From: Pyrenochaeta sp. MPI-SDFR-AT-0127
Taxonomy: Eukaryota; Ascomycota; Dothideomycetes; Pleosporales; Cucurbitariaceae
Direction: 5' to 3'
NCBI GenBank assembly: GCA_020747015.1
Contig: JAGTJM010000037.1
Span: forward strand, 62,001 to 126,000
DNA: 64,000 nt
The translations under genes were made by a program, and so were the position numbers. Within the stretch, counting starts at the first letter, position 1, and the number at the start of each line of letters is the position of its first letter. Under the pieces are notes generated by a model. It made no database searches. It saw nothing but the letters and a program-made list of their open reading frames with translations, and was not told where the DNA came from. Below are positions 48,264-60,017 of the stretch, in pieces.

Positions 48264-51200
48264 ATGGAATCACTTGTTGCTCTAGGATTTGCCGCCAATG
48301 TTGTCCAATTTGTCGAGTTCGCGACGAAAGTGATCTCGCAAACAATCAAAATCCACCGTGCTGCAGCGCAGTCTGAGGACCAGGTGCTCGCCACTGATTT
48401 ATACCATATCCAATGCCAGCTCGAGGATTCTATCAGACCGATTGACCTGGAAAAATCTGTGAAGGAAACACTAAACGGGAAAATTGTGGTCAAGGAGCAA
48501 GCAGGCTTCAAATCATTATTGACAAGGTCACGAACGATAAACTTTCTGCATCATCAATCGCAACACCAGAACATTTTGGATCCAACTTTATTGGACGAGG
48601 AGTTTGAGAGACAAGAAGAGTTGAACTCAGCCAAAGTGGCCACGCTATCTGCTTGCGACCGAGACATTTTGCGAGTATGCGCGGGTTGTCAAGAAATCGC
48701 CAATGAACTTCAAGCTGCTTTAACAAAGTTAAAAAGTTCCAAAACTACGTTATGGCCCAGTTTTTTAGAAGCACTTCGAACAGTATGGAGTCAGGAGGAG
48801 ATTCAATCACTTCGCCAAAGATTGGATAGCTATCGACAGCAGATGACTGTGCTTCTTCTCGTGTCTTTGAGGTACGTATGATGTAGAGGCACATGGAAAT
48901 CAGGGACTAAAAGCAACAGAGAAAAAGTCCAAGGATCGCGGATGGCGCAAGATATGAATAACAAAGATCTCTTTGAAAACACACAACGAATACGAAATCG
49001 GCTCGATCATCTCTTCCTTGCCCAGGAAAGATGGAAGAGCGAGGTCATTCGCGCTGTGCAGGAAGATCATCTACAACAGGACAAAATTGTCGACTCACGC
49101 ACCCCACGAGGGAATTCTCTTCAACAAGATTTAACAGCTGATAGAAAAGTACAGTTCCACAAAGCTCTTCTCCGCTGGGTTTGCTTCACAGAGCTCGACT
49201 TGAGGTACGAAAAGATAGCAAAAGCCTATGAAGAGACATTTCAGTGGATCTACCATTCTCCACCTAGTGGCTCTTGGTCTGACTTCAGAGTCTGGCTTGA
49301 AGACGAGGATGAGCAATTGTACTGGATTACCGGGAAGCCTGCAGCTGGGAAGTCCACACTTCTCAAGTTCATCTACAATGACCCGCACACAGCCCAGTAC
49401 CTTACCAAATGGGCTGGAGGAAAAAAGTTGATCAAATGTGCGTTTTACTTTTGGAACTCGGGGACTGAGATACAAATGTCAGAAGAGGGAATGATTCGAA
49501 CGCTTCTACACGCAGCGCTTCGACAGGCACCGGAACTCTGGTCAACTCTTTTCCCATCGAAAATGGAAGAATATATTCTGTTCGCCGATCCATGGAAGGA
49601 GCCAATTACTCTCGATGAGGTCAAACGAGCATTCCGACTATTGGTCGATGGCGCAGGAGATGACTACAAGCTGTTTTTCTTCATTGATGGCCTTGACGAG
49701 TTCGGCGGGAACCATGAGGCTTTGGTTGCGATGATACAAAGTTTAATCTCTCCTCACATCAAGACATGTGTTTCTAGCCGTGCATGGCCTGTGTTTGAGG
49801 ATGGATTCCAACAACGGCCAAGTCTGCGCCTCGAAGTTCTCACCTATAAGGACATCAAACACTATGTCACTTCCAGATTTTTAAAAAGCAAAGGCTTCCA
49901 AGAACGACGGCAGGAGACGCCCTTAGATGCTGATCAGCTCATCGAGGCTGTCACTTTAAAGGCTTCCGGGGTTTTCCTCTGGGTACAGCTTGTGACGGAC
50001 TCACTACTCAAAGGACTTGCGGCTGGCGATCAACTAGATGAACTGTATAAGCGGCTCGATGAAGTACCCATTGATCTAGAAGAGCTATTTTGGAAGATGC
50101 TGACATATGTTGAAGAAGCACACCGCATTCATATGTCACAAATCCTGCAAATCATGCGGGGTTCCATCGCGCCTCTTACACTATTAGACTTCTCCTACGC
50201 AGACGACCCTGACCCGGAGGTTGTATCGAAGGTCTCCTTCGGGACACCCAACTCGCAACAAGTGGATGCACGTGCAAGCAGGATGCGCCGCCGGATAAAG
50301 ACTTGCTGCAAGGGTCTTATTGAATCTGAGCCAAAACACGAACAGCCTCTTTCAGAAGCTAGCGTGACTTACCTTCACCGTACAGTAAGGGACTACCTTG
50401 AGCGTGATGGGATTTGGTCGCAGTTCCTTGCTATGACTGACGACACGTTCAATCTTGCATCCCGCCTATTCAACACATATGCTGTTCACCTTAAGATGAG
50501 ATCTGTGGAGTATTTTGAGATGCCACAAAATGCTGGCCTTAAATACTTTTGGGAAGCTGTGCTATATGCCATTCAATATAGTATACAGGCCGATCCAGCA
50601 AACAAGAACGGATTACAATACAAGTACTTGGTCGAGCTGGATGAGATTGCGACTCACTTAGCAGGCCTCACACTGTCCAAGGGGGTTACCCTTCTTGAGC
50701 AATATCCTACGAATAAAACTCCGCTCCTACATTGGTCTGGTTCTAGGAAAGGAGGCCAATTCAATACTTCTTTTGAGCACCTTGCGATCCAGCTACAGCT
50801 TAAAGATTACATTGAGCACGCAACACTGCTAAAGCAAAAGTCACAAATCATCCCCGCCAGCAAGAACAATGAGGTTTCCATCAATCTCCTACTGGCTACC
50901 CTCCATTATGACGTCTTCGTCAAAGATGTGGATGTACCGCGCCTAGATGTCATCCCCAGCACCCCAAGCGCAGACCTCGTGGCGCTGTTCCTCACCGCGG
51001 GTGCTGATCCCAATGGCAAGATTGATGGGGCATTGACCTGCCACGGAAACATTACAGGAGCCTACTCGCCCTGGGAGACGCATTTGCGAGAAAGTGACCG
51101 AGAAACACAGATCTGGGCGGATATTAGCAGAGTGTATCTGAAGTATGGGGCGGATCCCACGCCGGTGCTAGCCAGTGCCTCGTATTTCCCGCAAAGTATT

Positions 51201-51332
51201 GTGGCGCTGGCGCGCGCGAGAGAGAAGGAGATGCAGAAGACGGCGAAGCGGCAAAAGGCCAAGAGGTTTGGGTCCATCTTCAGGGTACGAAGGACTGATG
51301 GATCTGGCAATGCACGAGTACCTATAACATGA
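48264..51332 (+). CDS. NACHT-domain STAND NTPase (fungal NLR-like)
   Basis: Signal-transducing ATPase of the type used in fungal non-self recognition. Two exons (intron 48872-48919) give about 1006 aa. The N-terminal 200 residues (MESLVALGFAANVVQFVEFA) match the helical fungal STAND N-terminal domain. The NACHT domain has P-loop ITGKPAAGKST near 340 and Walker B FFFIDGLDEFGG near 455, then SSRAWPVFE. An adjoining all-helical region with YLHRTVRDYL near 690 is the DUF7791-type winged part. The C-terminus holds only weak ankyrin-like pieces (ALFLTAGADPNG) and a basic tail, not a long repeat array, so either the sensor is degenerate or another domain serves. The start ATG at 48264 is the first in frame with the conserved domain. 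Confidence 0.88.
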
Positions 51333-51511
51333 GCAAGATTGAGTTACGGATGATAGAGCATGTCACTTCCGTAGAGGGGTTTAAGGAAAGGCACACAGCT
51401 ATATTTGTCGACTGCCAGAGACTACCTAAAACAACAAGCGGAAACGACTGACGAGCATGACTATGAGATCCATCATTCCATCCGTGACGCCTCGCGCCTC
51501 AATACCAAAAT

Positions 51512-52333
51512 TCATGCCGCGCGTGTGGACTGTGGGATGCTTACAATTTTGATGCTATGGCGCTTGAGTAAATGGTCACGAACCTTATCAAGGCGGTAGA
51601 ACGTCATGTTGCAGTCAACAAGGATGCACTTGTATGTATGAGGCTGATGCTTTTTCATGTGACGACGGAATTCACCAGGACGACGGAAAGTCGTTGTGCA
51701 GTCCGTGTAGGGACATGGGATGCGTGGCTCCGCGACGGTTTGGCGGGCATGGATGCCATTTCCTGCCTGCGTTGCGTTCCACCCTGGGGTAGCAGGCGCG
51801 ATAGGGCAAAAGGCAGTTGGCGTTGGAACACTGGGAGGGTGTGAGACTGGTGGGGGTGGGAACTCGATACCGGCGTAACCAGTTTGGGTGAATTGGTTGG
51901 AGGACCAGTCCAGAGACCCATCGAAGGGATTGTCATGCTGCGGGGCAAATCCAAAGCCATTGATACCGCCGATGATATAATCGGTCTGTGGAGTATAACT
52001 CGCGAAGCTCGGCTGAGCAGGGAAAGCTACATGATCGAAAAGCGGATTGAGGCCGCCAGTGGTTGCATCCCCATTGGGAATGGAGGCCAAGTCGCCAAGC
52101 TCATCGAGGCCCACTTGGGCTGTAGTGGGGCTAACGCAAAACGTAGCAAAGTCATAACCTTGGGGCGCGCAAAAGGCATAACTGCATGATGTTAAAAAAA
52201 AAAGTAATTACCCCGAAAGTCCGATGTCCTCCGATGCCAGGGTGTCACAGGCGTCAGACCCAGCGCCTGCCTGGTTTTCCGCGAGGTTCGTGGCTCCAAC
52301 GTTGGCTTCGTTCGATTGCGAAGGAGAAGTCAT
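51512..52333 (-). CDS. C2H2 zinc finger protein, two fingers
   Basis: Putative DNA-binding regulator. The C-terminus has two C2H2 fingers: CPYTDCTTTFRRPGEFRRH and CILVDCNMTFYRLDKVRDHL with closing His residues, each C-x4-C type. The N-terminal 150 residues are Gly/Pro/Phe-rich and probably activating. The first exon starts at the ATG 52333 (MTSPSQSNEANVG) and is joined to the main frame. The only in-phase splices are an unusually short 30 nt intron (52182-52211, GTAATT...T-run...CAG) or an 81 nt one ending about 52131 with TTAG; the choice changes 17 residues. Length about 246-263 aa. Divergent from the zinc-finger/ankyrin gene. Confidence 0.75.
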
Positions 52334-52750
52334 TTTTGAGTGGCTGTCGTACGAGTAAGGGTCGCTGGTGGTGGTGCGAATGGGTTTGGTGAGCGGATGG
52401 CCTCTATGCACAAACTGAACAGCCAGCGCAAGATTCGAACAAGCAGTGCGAGATGGGTGCGGAGGGAGGGAGTCGAGAAGAGGTAGGAAATAGATAGGGT
52501 AGGCGAGTGGGAGAGATCAGTCAGACGATGGCCTCGCCTCTGGAGAGCCAATGTGAAGGCCACCTCTCAAAGGGCGCGGGCGCAAACCTACCATTGGCTG
52601 AGAAGCTCGCCCTTCACGCTTCGGGCGTTTCAGCCCATCTCAGTTCGAGATGCACCGTCATCATGGGCTACGAAGTAGCACAGAACCACCACAATACAAA
52701 TTCATCATTGATTCCCCTGCTTCGTTATAGGCTGCACGAACAACTACACC
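52334..52750. promoter_or_regulatory. Divergent promoter between the two zinc-finger genes
   Basis: 417 bases separate the two start codons, short enough to serve both genes. No exon is evident. Confidence 0.5.
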
Positions 52751-55247
52751 ATGGAATCGAACGAAACTTTTTTTTGTAAGGAATGTTCCAAGGAATTCCG
52801 AACTCTTGGACGATACAAGTGAGCATAGTGGAGCCGTACATGAGTAGGTAGCCATTCTGACTAAAGCCAGTCAACACTTAAAGACACACTCGAAACCGAT
52901 CACATGCGACAGATGCGAGAAGCGCTTTGCACTTCGATCTGATCTCCATCGTCATGTCCATGCTCGACATCGACTTGGCCAAACTAAGCATGCCTGCGTT
53001 CTTGAGACTTGCAACTTCAAAGCAACGCGCAGAGACAATGTTCGTCAACATATCCGCAAAATGCACCCTTCCTACTCTCTTGTGCCCAACTTGCGCAGAA
53101 GAAAGCACCTGTCGGGGGAGGGCGTCATCGTCCTTCCTGATCCAGAAGCGGACATCAATATTCAACAGCTTCGCAATAACCCCTCAGCCCTGATGCAAGC
53201 GGCCGGTACAGGCAACATCAGTCTTGTACGATCAATACTGGGACTTGGAATAGACATCTCAACAAAAGCAGATGATGGCTCTACTGCATTGCATTGTGCT
53301 GTCAGAGCCGACCAGATGGATATGATACAATACCTCATCAAAGAAGGAGCCCCGATAGATGTACAAAATAGTAAAGGAAGAACTCCCCTACATGAAGCAG
53401 TCTTGAGTCCCTGCGACGCTGCTTTCACTTTCCTTGTACACATTGGGGCGACCATCTCACATCTTATCCTTGACGACATCGTAAAGCGTGATTACGCTAA
53501 ATTCCTCGAGAGTATCTTCAAACACCATGGCGATGCCATCATTGAGTCCCATGGACAGTTCATTTTCGAAATTGTAGCAAAATCAAATTCTGTTTCATGC
53601 ATGGCAACGCTGATGTCCTCCTCAAAAGTGGATTCCGACTGGATCAGTGATAATGAGATGGCGTTATACCATCTAGCTACATCTGGCCATGCGGTCTTGA
53701 AACAAATGGTTGAATTAGGTAAAATAGATCCCAAAGTTCGCATCAGGCGGAGGATGGCCATCGGACTACTTGATGTCGCCGCATCCAAGGGGCATGTGGA
53801 ATTAATTGATCTTCTTCTGGATTGCGAAACCATTCAGATCAATGACCTGGATTATAATGTTCGGACACCACTACAACGAGCTGCAGCGAAAGGTCATGTC
53901 GAAGTTGTGCGAAAGCTGCTTCGTCACCAAGACTGTTCCATACAGAGTCATACTGGTTCTATAAATAACGTACATTTCAATAAATCAACAGCTCTACATC
54001 TAGCTGCACAAGCAGGGCATCCTACAGTAGCTAAATTGCTTCTAGATCATTCAGATAGCGAGAATATGTCTATCCAAAGTTACAACAGAAAGGGACGTAC
54101 TCCTTTGCACACTGCTGTGTGGCACGGGTCGACGGATGTTCTAAAACTGTTTTTGCGAAGACCAAACATTGATGTCAATAGTACAACAAGGCATGGGAAG
54201 GGACTGCTCCAGCTAGCGGCGGAAAGAGGACATCTGAAAATACTCAGACTGCTACTCGAGAATAAGGATGTTGATTTCTGCGTCAAGTATAATTCCCGAC
54301 TTGCATTGCTGCAAACGGCGGTCTCATACCTTAATTGGCAAACTATCGACTTCTTGCTTGATTGCAAGGAATTTGGACAAGGCAACCCTCTTCCTGCGAT
54401 AAAAGAGTGGAATGGTGAAGAAAAAGTCGCCGCTGTCAGAAAGCTGGTGGGGAGTAACGAATTTCCAATAAACGACACGATTTGGGGTGAGAGAACTCTT
54501 CTACACGTCATGGCAGAACAAGACAGCGAAGATATCCCAATTTTACTTAGTCACAGCCGAGTTCAAGCCAATAAAATGGACGGAAATAATCAGACCGTGC
54601 TACATCATGTGGTCTCTAATACACAATATCATTGGGACCTTCAGCGCAACCATCAGCAGTGCAGCACCTTAGAGGCTATTCTTGCACACGGCAATGTGCA
54701 AGTAAACCTATTAGATTCCAAAGGCCACACTGCCCTACACATTGCCATAATCTATCGGAGATCTGATTTCGTAAAGTTATTGCTACAGCATAAAGATATT
54801 GACGTCAACGCTCGCGATATGAGCAACCCTTCGAAACCTGGCCTGACAGCGTTACAACTCGCTCAGCAACGAAGCAATACTGAAATTACTGGTCTGCGTC
54901 TTCAACACGGTGCGATTGAAATTTCTGAAGCGATGGCTTACTCAAGCGGCACAACAAGAAATCCCTCAGAATCAGGGTACAGCATACGAGGTGGACAGTT
55001 CTTAAGCTCACTTCGGCCTACTGCCCTACCCGTGAACTCGTGTATTGGGTTCGACGGCATAGACAGGATGATTGAAGCCAGCACGACGGAAAACATGGGT
55101 ATAGTGAGGGAGATAGATGTGAAGGACGATATGAATGTAGGGATTTACGGATATGAGGATCATGACGAATCAGATATTGATGAAGAGATGCGAGAAGATG
55201 AGGTCGAGGGTGATTTTTGGAAAACTTTTCTCAACTTTATTGACTAA
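52751..55247 (+). CDS. Three C2H2 zinc fingers fused to an ankyrin repeat array
   Basis: Two exons (intron 52819-52870, CTGAC branch) give about 814 aa. Splicing restores finger 1, C9-x2-C12...H25-x3-H29. Finger 2 starts CDRCEKRFALRSDLHRH (C35, C38, H51) and finger 3 CVLETCNFKATRRDNVRQH (C65, C70, H83, H88). From about residue 125 to 700 ankyrin units follow, for example GSTALHCAVRADQMDMIQYL, GRTPLHTAVWHGSTDVLKLF and GHTALHIAIIYRRSDFVKLL. The middle units (near 185-270) are less regular. An acidic tail ends the protein. Such fusions are common in ascomycetes next to NACHT genes, but their function is unknown. The start lies in CACCATGG. Confidence 0.88.
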
Positions 55248-56965
55248 GGAGTTAGTGGCGATAACACAAAGGAGTCCTCCTTCGGACCTAAATATTGTTT
55301 AAACTCAGCTCAATATTCAATTCACGTGAAGGATCACTTTGCTTTGTTTCCCTATTTAAGAACATGGAGCAGCAGACGGAAAAATGAGTCTAACTGGATA
55401 CCGCAACTGCTTAATGCCCTTATCCGTAAAATGCTGTTCATAGCACTAGCTTTGCTAAACCCATAAGTCAATCGAATTATACACTGCTAGCTTCTGCTTT
55501 TCATACTTATTGACCGTCGATACTGCCACTGGATTGTCTGAATTGGTGTGGCAGACTTCTCTGGTACGACATCGTAGGTTATATGCTAGGTGTTACAGTG
55601 AACACCGTGAAATCGTGATGAGAGAGTAATCACAAGTAACTGGGAGATGTATTCGAGCTATAATTCATATCGAAGGTGTCATCTTACACATACATGGGCA
55701 ATAAATGAGGGCATGGGAGGGTTTTCACTTTTCTTGACATAGTGAATGCCTTGTCCCACAATTGGTCCCGTTTCAGTCCGGATGGATTCCTTTGAGCGGA
55801 GCTGACGGACGAATGTCCTTTGCTTTCGTACTCACTACCCTAAGAGTTCAACACATTTTCACTGATGGAAGGTGTTCCAATCACACGAAGCTTTAAGCCT
55901 GATGTCATAATGGAAAATTTACCTCATCCTATGGATAAATTTCCGCTCGTTGTAGTCTTGAACTCTTGAAAGTTTCTCTCCCCAGCCAGACATTGTTGCA
56001 GAGGTGCATATTCTAACGGTACCACTACTCTTGTAATGTGCCATTTTAATATTGCACGATATCAGTAGCCTGCATCTTCTTCATATGCTTATGGTTTCTC
56101 CAACAAGATAGAAAGGACATAGCGCATACTTTAACCCTTGATCTGACCATAGATTGACTTTGTCTGGATTTACCAGTGGGAGACCTATCAGTTCTCGTAC
56201 GTGACAGCGATTAAGAATGCATCCAGTTTGTTAGTCAATTGATTGACTTGACAAAAGGTCACCCTCTTTACTTAATATTTCACATGAGTTCTGTCACTGA
56301 TTCTGTCAATTTCCTGGGAAGGACGAAATTTGACGACGGACGAATTTGTAATCAATGGACAATAATCACCGCCCACTTTTGAAGCAATGTTGGCGCCAGC
56401 TGTTATGGGAGGGAATATACAAGCGGTGCAGCTTCTCGTACCCGTTCTATCGGTACCATACCTCGACCAAAAATGCCTCTATTACTCTCTGTCGCCATTG
56501 GTGTTTGTTGTTGATTCTAAGTTGAAGACATTTGTAAGCTGAAAAGGTCCGAAAGGGAGGCGGTCCGTTCGATTGCCGGCTAAACCATGCTTGTTGTAGC
56601 TAGTGGCTCGGACAGAAACGTCGGAATCTTGACCTTAGCTTCAACTTTGTTTGGATCAGGTAGATTTCGAATATGACTACGAAACGTTTGGTATAGAAAG
56701 ATGCTGTGAGTTCATGTGTGCTGAGAAATCCGGAAATCCTCAAGTCCCGGAACCGGATTTCCCGCAGCTGCCCCAGTGCAAGCCACGAAGAATGGCTAAA
56801 GGAATCGTACCGTGCAGGCTCAACGTGTATAAGTAGGTTGTGGCCAAACTCTGATGAAGTGTCAAGTCCACCATCATCTTCTGTAGTTTTCTCCACCATT
56901 CACTTCGTTGTGCTATTCAAGTACCTACCGCCTCAGCCGCTCGTCTATCAAGCCACGTTCTCAGG
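55248..56965. other. A+T-rich intergenic stretch
   Basis: No gene is supported in this 1.7 kb. Frames are short and broken. The last 100 bases are the promoter and 5' UTR of the NmrA-like gene. Confidence 0.45.
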
Positions 56966-58010
56966 ATGTCTTCGAAGATCGTCGCAGTTGCCGGCGGAAC
57001 AGGCAAACTTGGCCGTGCAATTGTCGAAGAGCTTGTCAATCACGGCGGCTACAGTGTTCTTATTCTCGGTCGTGAAGTATATGCTCCCGCAATCTTGGCC
57101 GACCCGCAGTCACTCACAGTTGCAGGCCAACCCCGAGAAAACGAAGGAAATCGGCGCTGAGATCCTCGCCGTTGACTACAGCGATGCCGATGCGATCGCG
57201 AGCACTCTTGAAAAGAACAAAATCGACACTGTTATCTCAACTTTGGGCTCCATGTTCGGCAGTGACCCTGAGCTAGCGTTGATCGAAGGCTCAAAGAAAT
57301 CAAACGTAACAAAGCGCTACATACCAAGCCTTTGGGGGTGCAGATACACATCCGAGTGCGCTAGCCTCCTTTATGCTACATTTCCCTTCAGCTGACCAGT
57401 ATATTCTATTAGGCTCGCAGCTTTCTTCCCCCTGGCCCACTCAAAAATTGCCTACCTCAAGGCCCTCGAAGGGTCCTCCCTCGAATACACCGCCGTAATC
57501 AATGGGTTTTTCCTAGATTACTGGGGATTCCCGAAAGTTAAGTCATACCTGGGCCCTAACCCACTCATTCTTGACATTGCCGGTAACGCCGCCGCGATTC
57601 CCGGCTCAGGTGATGTACCTGGAGTGTTTACTTACAGCTTCGATATTGGCCGTTTCGTTGCCGCACTACTTAGTGTGACTAAGTGGGACAAGGAATCAGT
57701 CATTATCGGCGACAAGCTGACGTGGAATGAGTTCTTGGCTATTGCAGAAGAAGTCAAGGGCACTAAATTCACAGTCGCGAAAGATGACCTGTCAACTCTG
57801 CAGCAGGGTAAGATCACCGAGTTGCCGAGCCAAGTGGCTTTGTATCCATTCTTTCCAAAAGAACAGCTGCAAGGCTTTTTCGCTGCATTTGGCATCATGT
57901 TTGAGAAAGGTTTCTTTGATTTCAAATTGGAAGGGACGTTGAATGAAAGATATCCGGAAATCAAGACGAAGAAAGCAAAGGATATTGTTGAGGAGGCTTG
58001 GAGAGCATAA
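56966..58010 (+). CDS. NmrA-like/isoflavone-reductase-like NAD(P)-binding protein
   Basis: Three exons, introns 57077-57125 and 57356-57412, give 312 aa, the usual length for atypical SDRs of the NmrA family. The Rossmann motif AVAGGTGKLGRAIVEEL (GxxGxxG) is near residue 10. Splicing gives LGRE-ANPEKTKEIGAEILAV and then RYTSE-LAAFFPLAHSKIAYL, both in register with the family. VKRYIPS-type and VINGFFLDYWG blocks follow. These proteins either bind NAD(P) as redox sensors or reduce small aromatic substrates; which applies is open. The second donor is GTGCGC, a weaker GT site, but the CTGAC branch and phase support it. Faces the Gal80-like gene end to end. Confidence 0.88.
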
Positions 58011-58303
58011 GTATCAAAGTAGGTATGAAAATCGTTGGTTATTGGCACATGGAAATATCAAAAGCAAGAGCTCACAAAATTGATCTCATTGATCACGGCT
58101 TGTTGGGGTGAGCAGCGTTGGACAGTGCTGTCATCAGCACAATAAGACTACCGGATGGCTTCGTTAATATACCTAGACTCCCGAGTCTTGTTTGCGTCTT
58201 TCGAACTTCGAGGTACCCAAACTAAAAGACACCAACAATGCGAATCTAGAGCTCTACTTCCGACCTCTTGATGAACCATCACATTTCTTCCACATTCTCT
58301 GCA

Positions 58304-59476
58304 TCACCAAGATTGATCGTAATATTTATACAGCCCTTCGAACTCTCTCATCAACTTCACGCCATCTTCAAGCCTCGCCCATTCTCTCCCTCTCTGCACA
58401 CTACCCCGTCCACCTTCTACCCACTCCGCGTATCTCTCATACATCTCTGCCACACTCCTCGCCCTTAGTGGCAGCTCCTTTTGCCACGCTGGCCAATCCC
58501 ATCCCAATTCTTTGACTTGGTCGGTCACATGGTCGTGGTGCTCAATAATTATGGGGCCTTCATAAGAGTCACCTGACATTAGGTACGGTCCAGGGGCCTT
58601 GACTCTCAGTTCACCAACTTGGCCTGCGATTGTCCAGATCAAACCTGGGTCACCTTTGAATGGAGGCCCGAGCCGAAAAGTGGCAACGAGAGTTGCACCA
58701 GTCACAGAAACTCCGTTATTTGACGCCAAGGTACCATGAACGCTTAGAAAATCCGGGACGTCGCTACGGATAGTACCGATAATTGCTCCTTCCTTCCCCA
58801 ATACTTTCAGCTCCGGGCGCTGAATTTGCATCTTTGCATCAAACTCCTCCCAGTCGCCTAGGACTTCGTGCACATAGTCGATCATGTGCCCATAATGGAT
58901 GTTAATCGGATGCCCACCCACCTTCCTGTCTGCAAAGTATGTGAGGCTCTCCGGTAGGCTATCGCGATGTAAAAGATTTCCATATGCATGGACCTCGCTA
59001 CTGAGTACTTGGCCGATGATTCCAGAAGAAAGAAGTTCCTTGAGGCGTAAGGTAATTGGAGCAACGCGACCTTGGAGGCCAATAAGCGTGTTGCTCGGAG
59101 CTGATAGTTGTTTTGTGAGCCTGACCGACGTTTCTAGGCTTTCGGTCAACGGCCATTCGATGTAAACAGCCTTCCCTGACCGGATACTTGGTTCTGCGAC
59201 GCTAAAGTGTACATCTGCTCGCGTGTTTACGACTATGAGATCAATGTCTGGATCTTCAGCAAGAGCTTGTGGATCGCCATATGCTTTGACGCCATCCGGG
59301 AGTTTAAAGAATCTTTTAGCCGATACTGCAGCATCAACAGAAGAATTGAGAAGAGCGACAATTTGATAGTGCCTTTTTCCGAAAGTGGACAAGAGATATG
59401 GAAGGTGGGCGTCCGCAGCCCAAATTACTTTCGCGGAAGAAGAAAGTCCTACGAGAGCGACACGGATTAAGGACAT
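58304..59476 (-). CDS. Gfo/Idh/MocA-family protein, Gal80-like
   Basis: Single exon, 390 aa. The N-terminal Rossmann part starts MSLIRVALVGLSSSAKVIWA; the C-terminal part is the alpha/beta domain of the family (GGHPINIHYGHMIDYVHEVL). The motif that normally reads EKP, whose Lys is catalytic in many relatives, is EWPL here (YIEWPLTES near residue 115), as in Gal80-type repressors and several uncharacterised fungal relatives. A regulatory or substrate-binding role is therefore as likely as redox catalysis. The start is the ATG at 59476; an upstream in-frame extension to 59659 looks unlike the family. It converges on the NmrA-like gene with 293 bases between stops. Confidence 0.87.
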   Translation of the reverse strand: MSLIRVALVGLSSSAKVIWAADAHLPYLLSTFGKRHYQIVALLNSSVDAAVSAKRFFKLPDGVKAYGDPQALAEDPDIDLIVVNTRADVHFSVAEPSIRSGKAVYIEWPLTESLETSVRLTKQLSAPSNTLIGLQGRVAPITLRLKELLSSGIIGQVLSSEVHAYGNLLHRDSLPESLTYFADRKVGGHPINIHYGHMIDYVHEVLGDWEEFDAKMQIQRPELKVLGKEGAIIGTIRSDVPDFLSVHGTLASNNGVSVTGATLVATFRLGPPFKGDPGLIWTIAGQVGELRVKAPGPYLMSGDSYEGPIIIEHHDHVTDQVKELGWDWPAWQKELPLRARSVAEMYERYAEWVEGGRGSVQRGREWARLEDGVKLMREFEGLYKYYDQSW

Positions 59477-59822
59477 AATGAATTGGGTACTATATTTGCT
59501 GATACAGTGAATTTCTGAGATATGGTTGTGGGTTTCATCCAATTTATGTAGGTTTTTCCAGATATTTAGCAATTCCCGATACAGTTCCTTCTCCAACCCA
59601 CTGCACATGATCTGCAAGGCGTCCGGTGCATTACCAATGTTGGCAACCAATAGATGCACAACGTAAGATCAGTTGATTCCATGATTACAAAGCGAAAGAG
59701 TATACCCTGTGATATTATGGGGCAATCGATGATAGGAAATGTCTATTTTGAAAATAAAGGCAATGCTCTGACGGACATTAGTACAATCACGTATAAAATA
59801 ACACTTTATTGTGAAAAGCTAT

Positions 59823-60017
59823 TCATCCCTCTCTTAAGCAAACAGCTGTGTCGTCGTGCTTGTTAAATTTGTGAGAGCCAATGTCCAGATCCTTCTGCGT
59901 GTAAGCGATCACGCCTTTGGCAACTCGATATATACGCCCCACTCGGTCTGCAGCATCCTTGGCGACCGTTAGCTCGCGTTTTCCCGCCAAATGTGAATAA
60001 TCCTTTATAGAATCCAT
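59823..60017 (-). CDS. Possible small protein of 64 aa
   Basis: An ATG-started frame of normal composition (MDSIKDYSHLAGKRELTVAK, then DAADRVGRIYRVAKGV). There is no signal peptide or known domain. It could be a small gene or the remnant of one. Its flanks have no other coding signal. Confidence 0.3.
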   Translation of the reverse strand: MDSIKDYSHLAGKRELTVAKDAADRVGRIYRVAKGVIAYTQKDLDIGSHKFNKHDDTAVCLREG

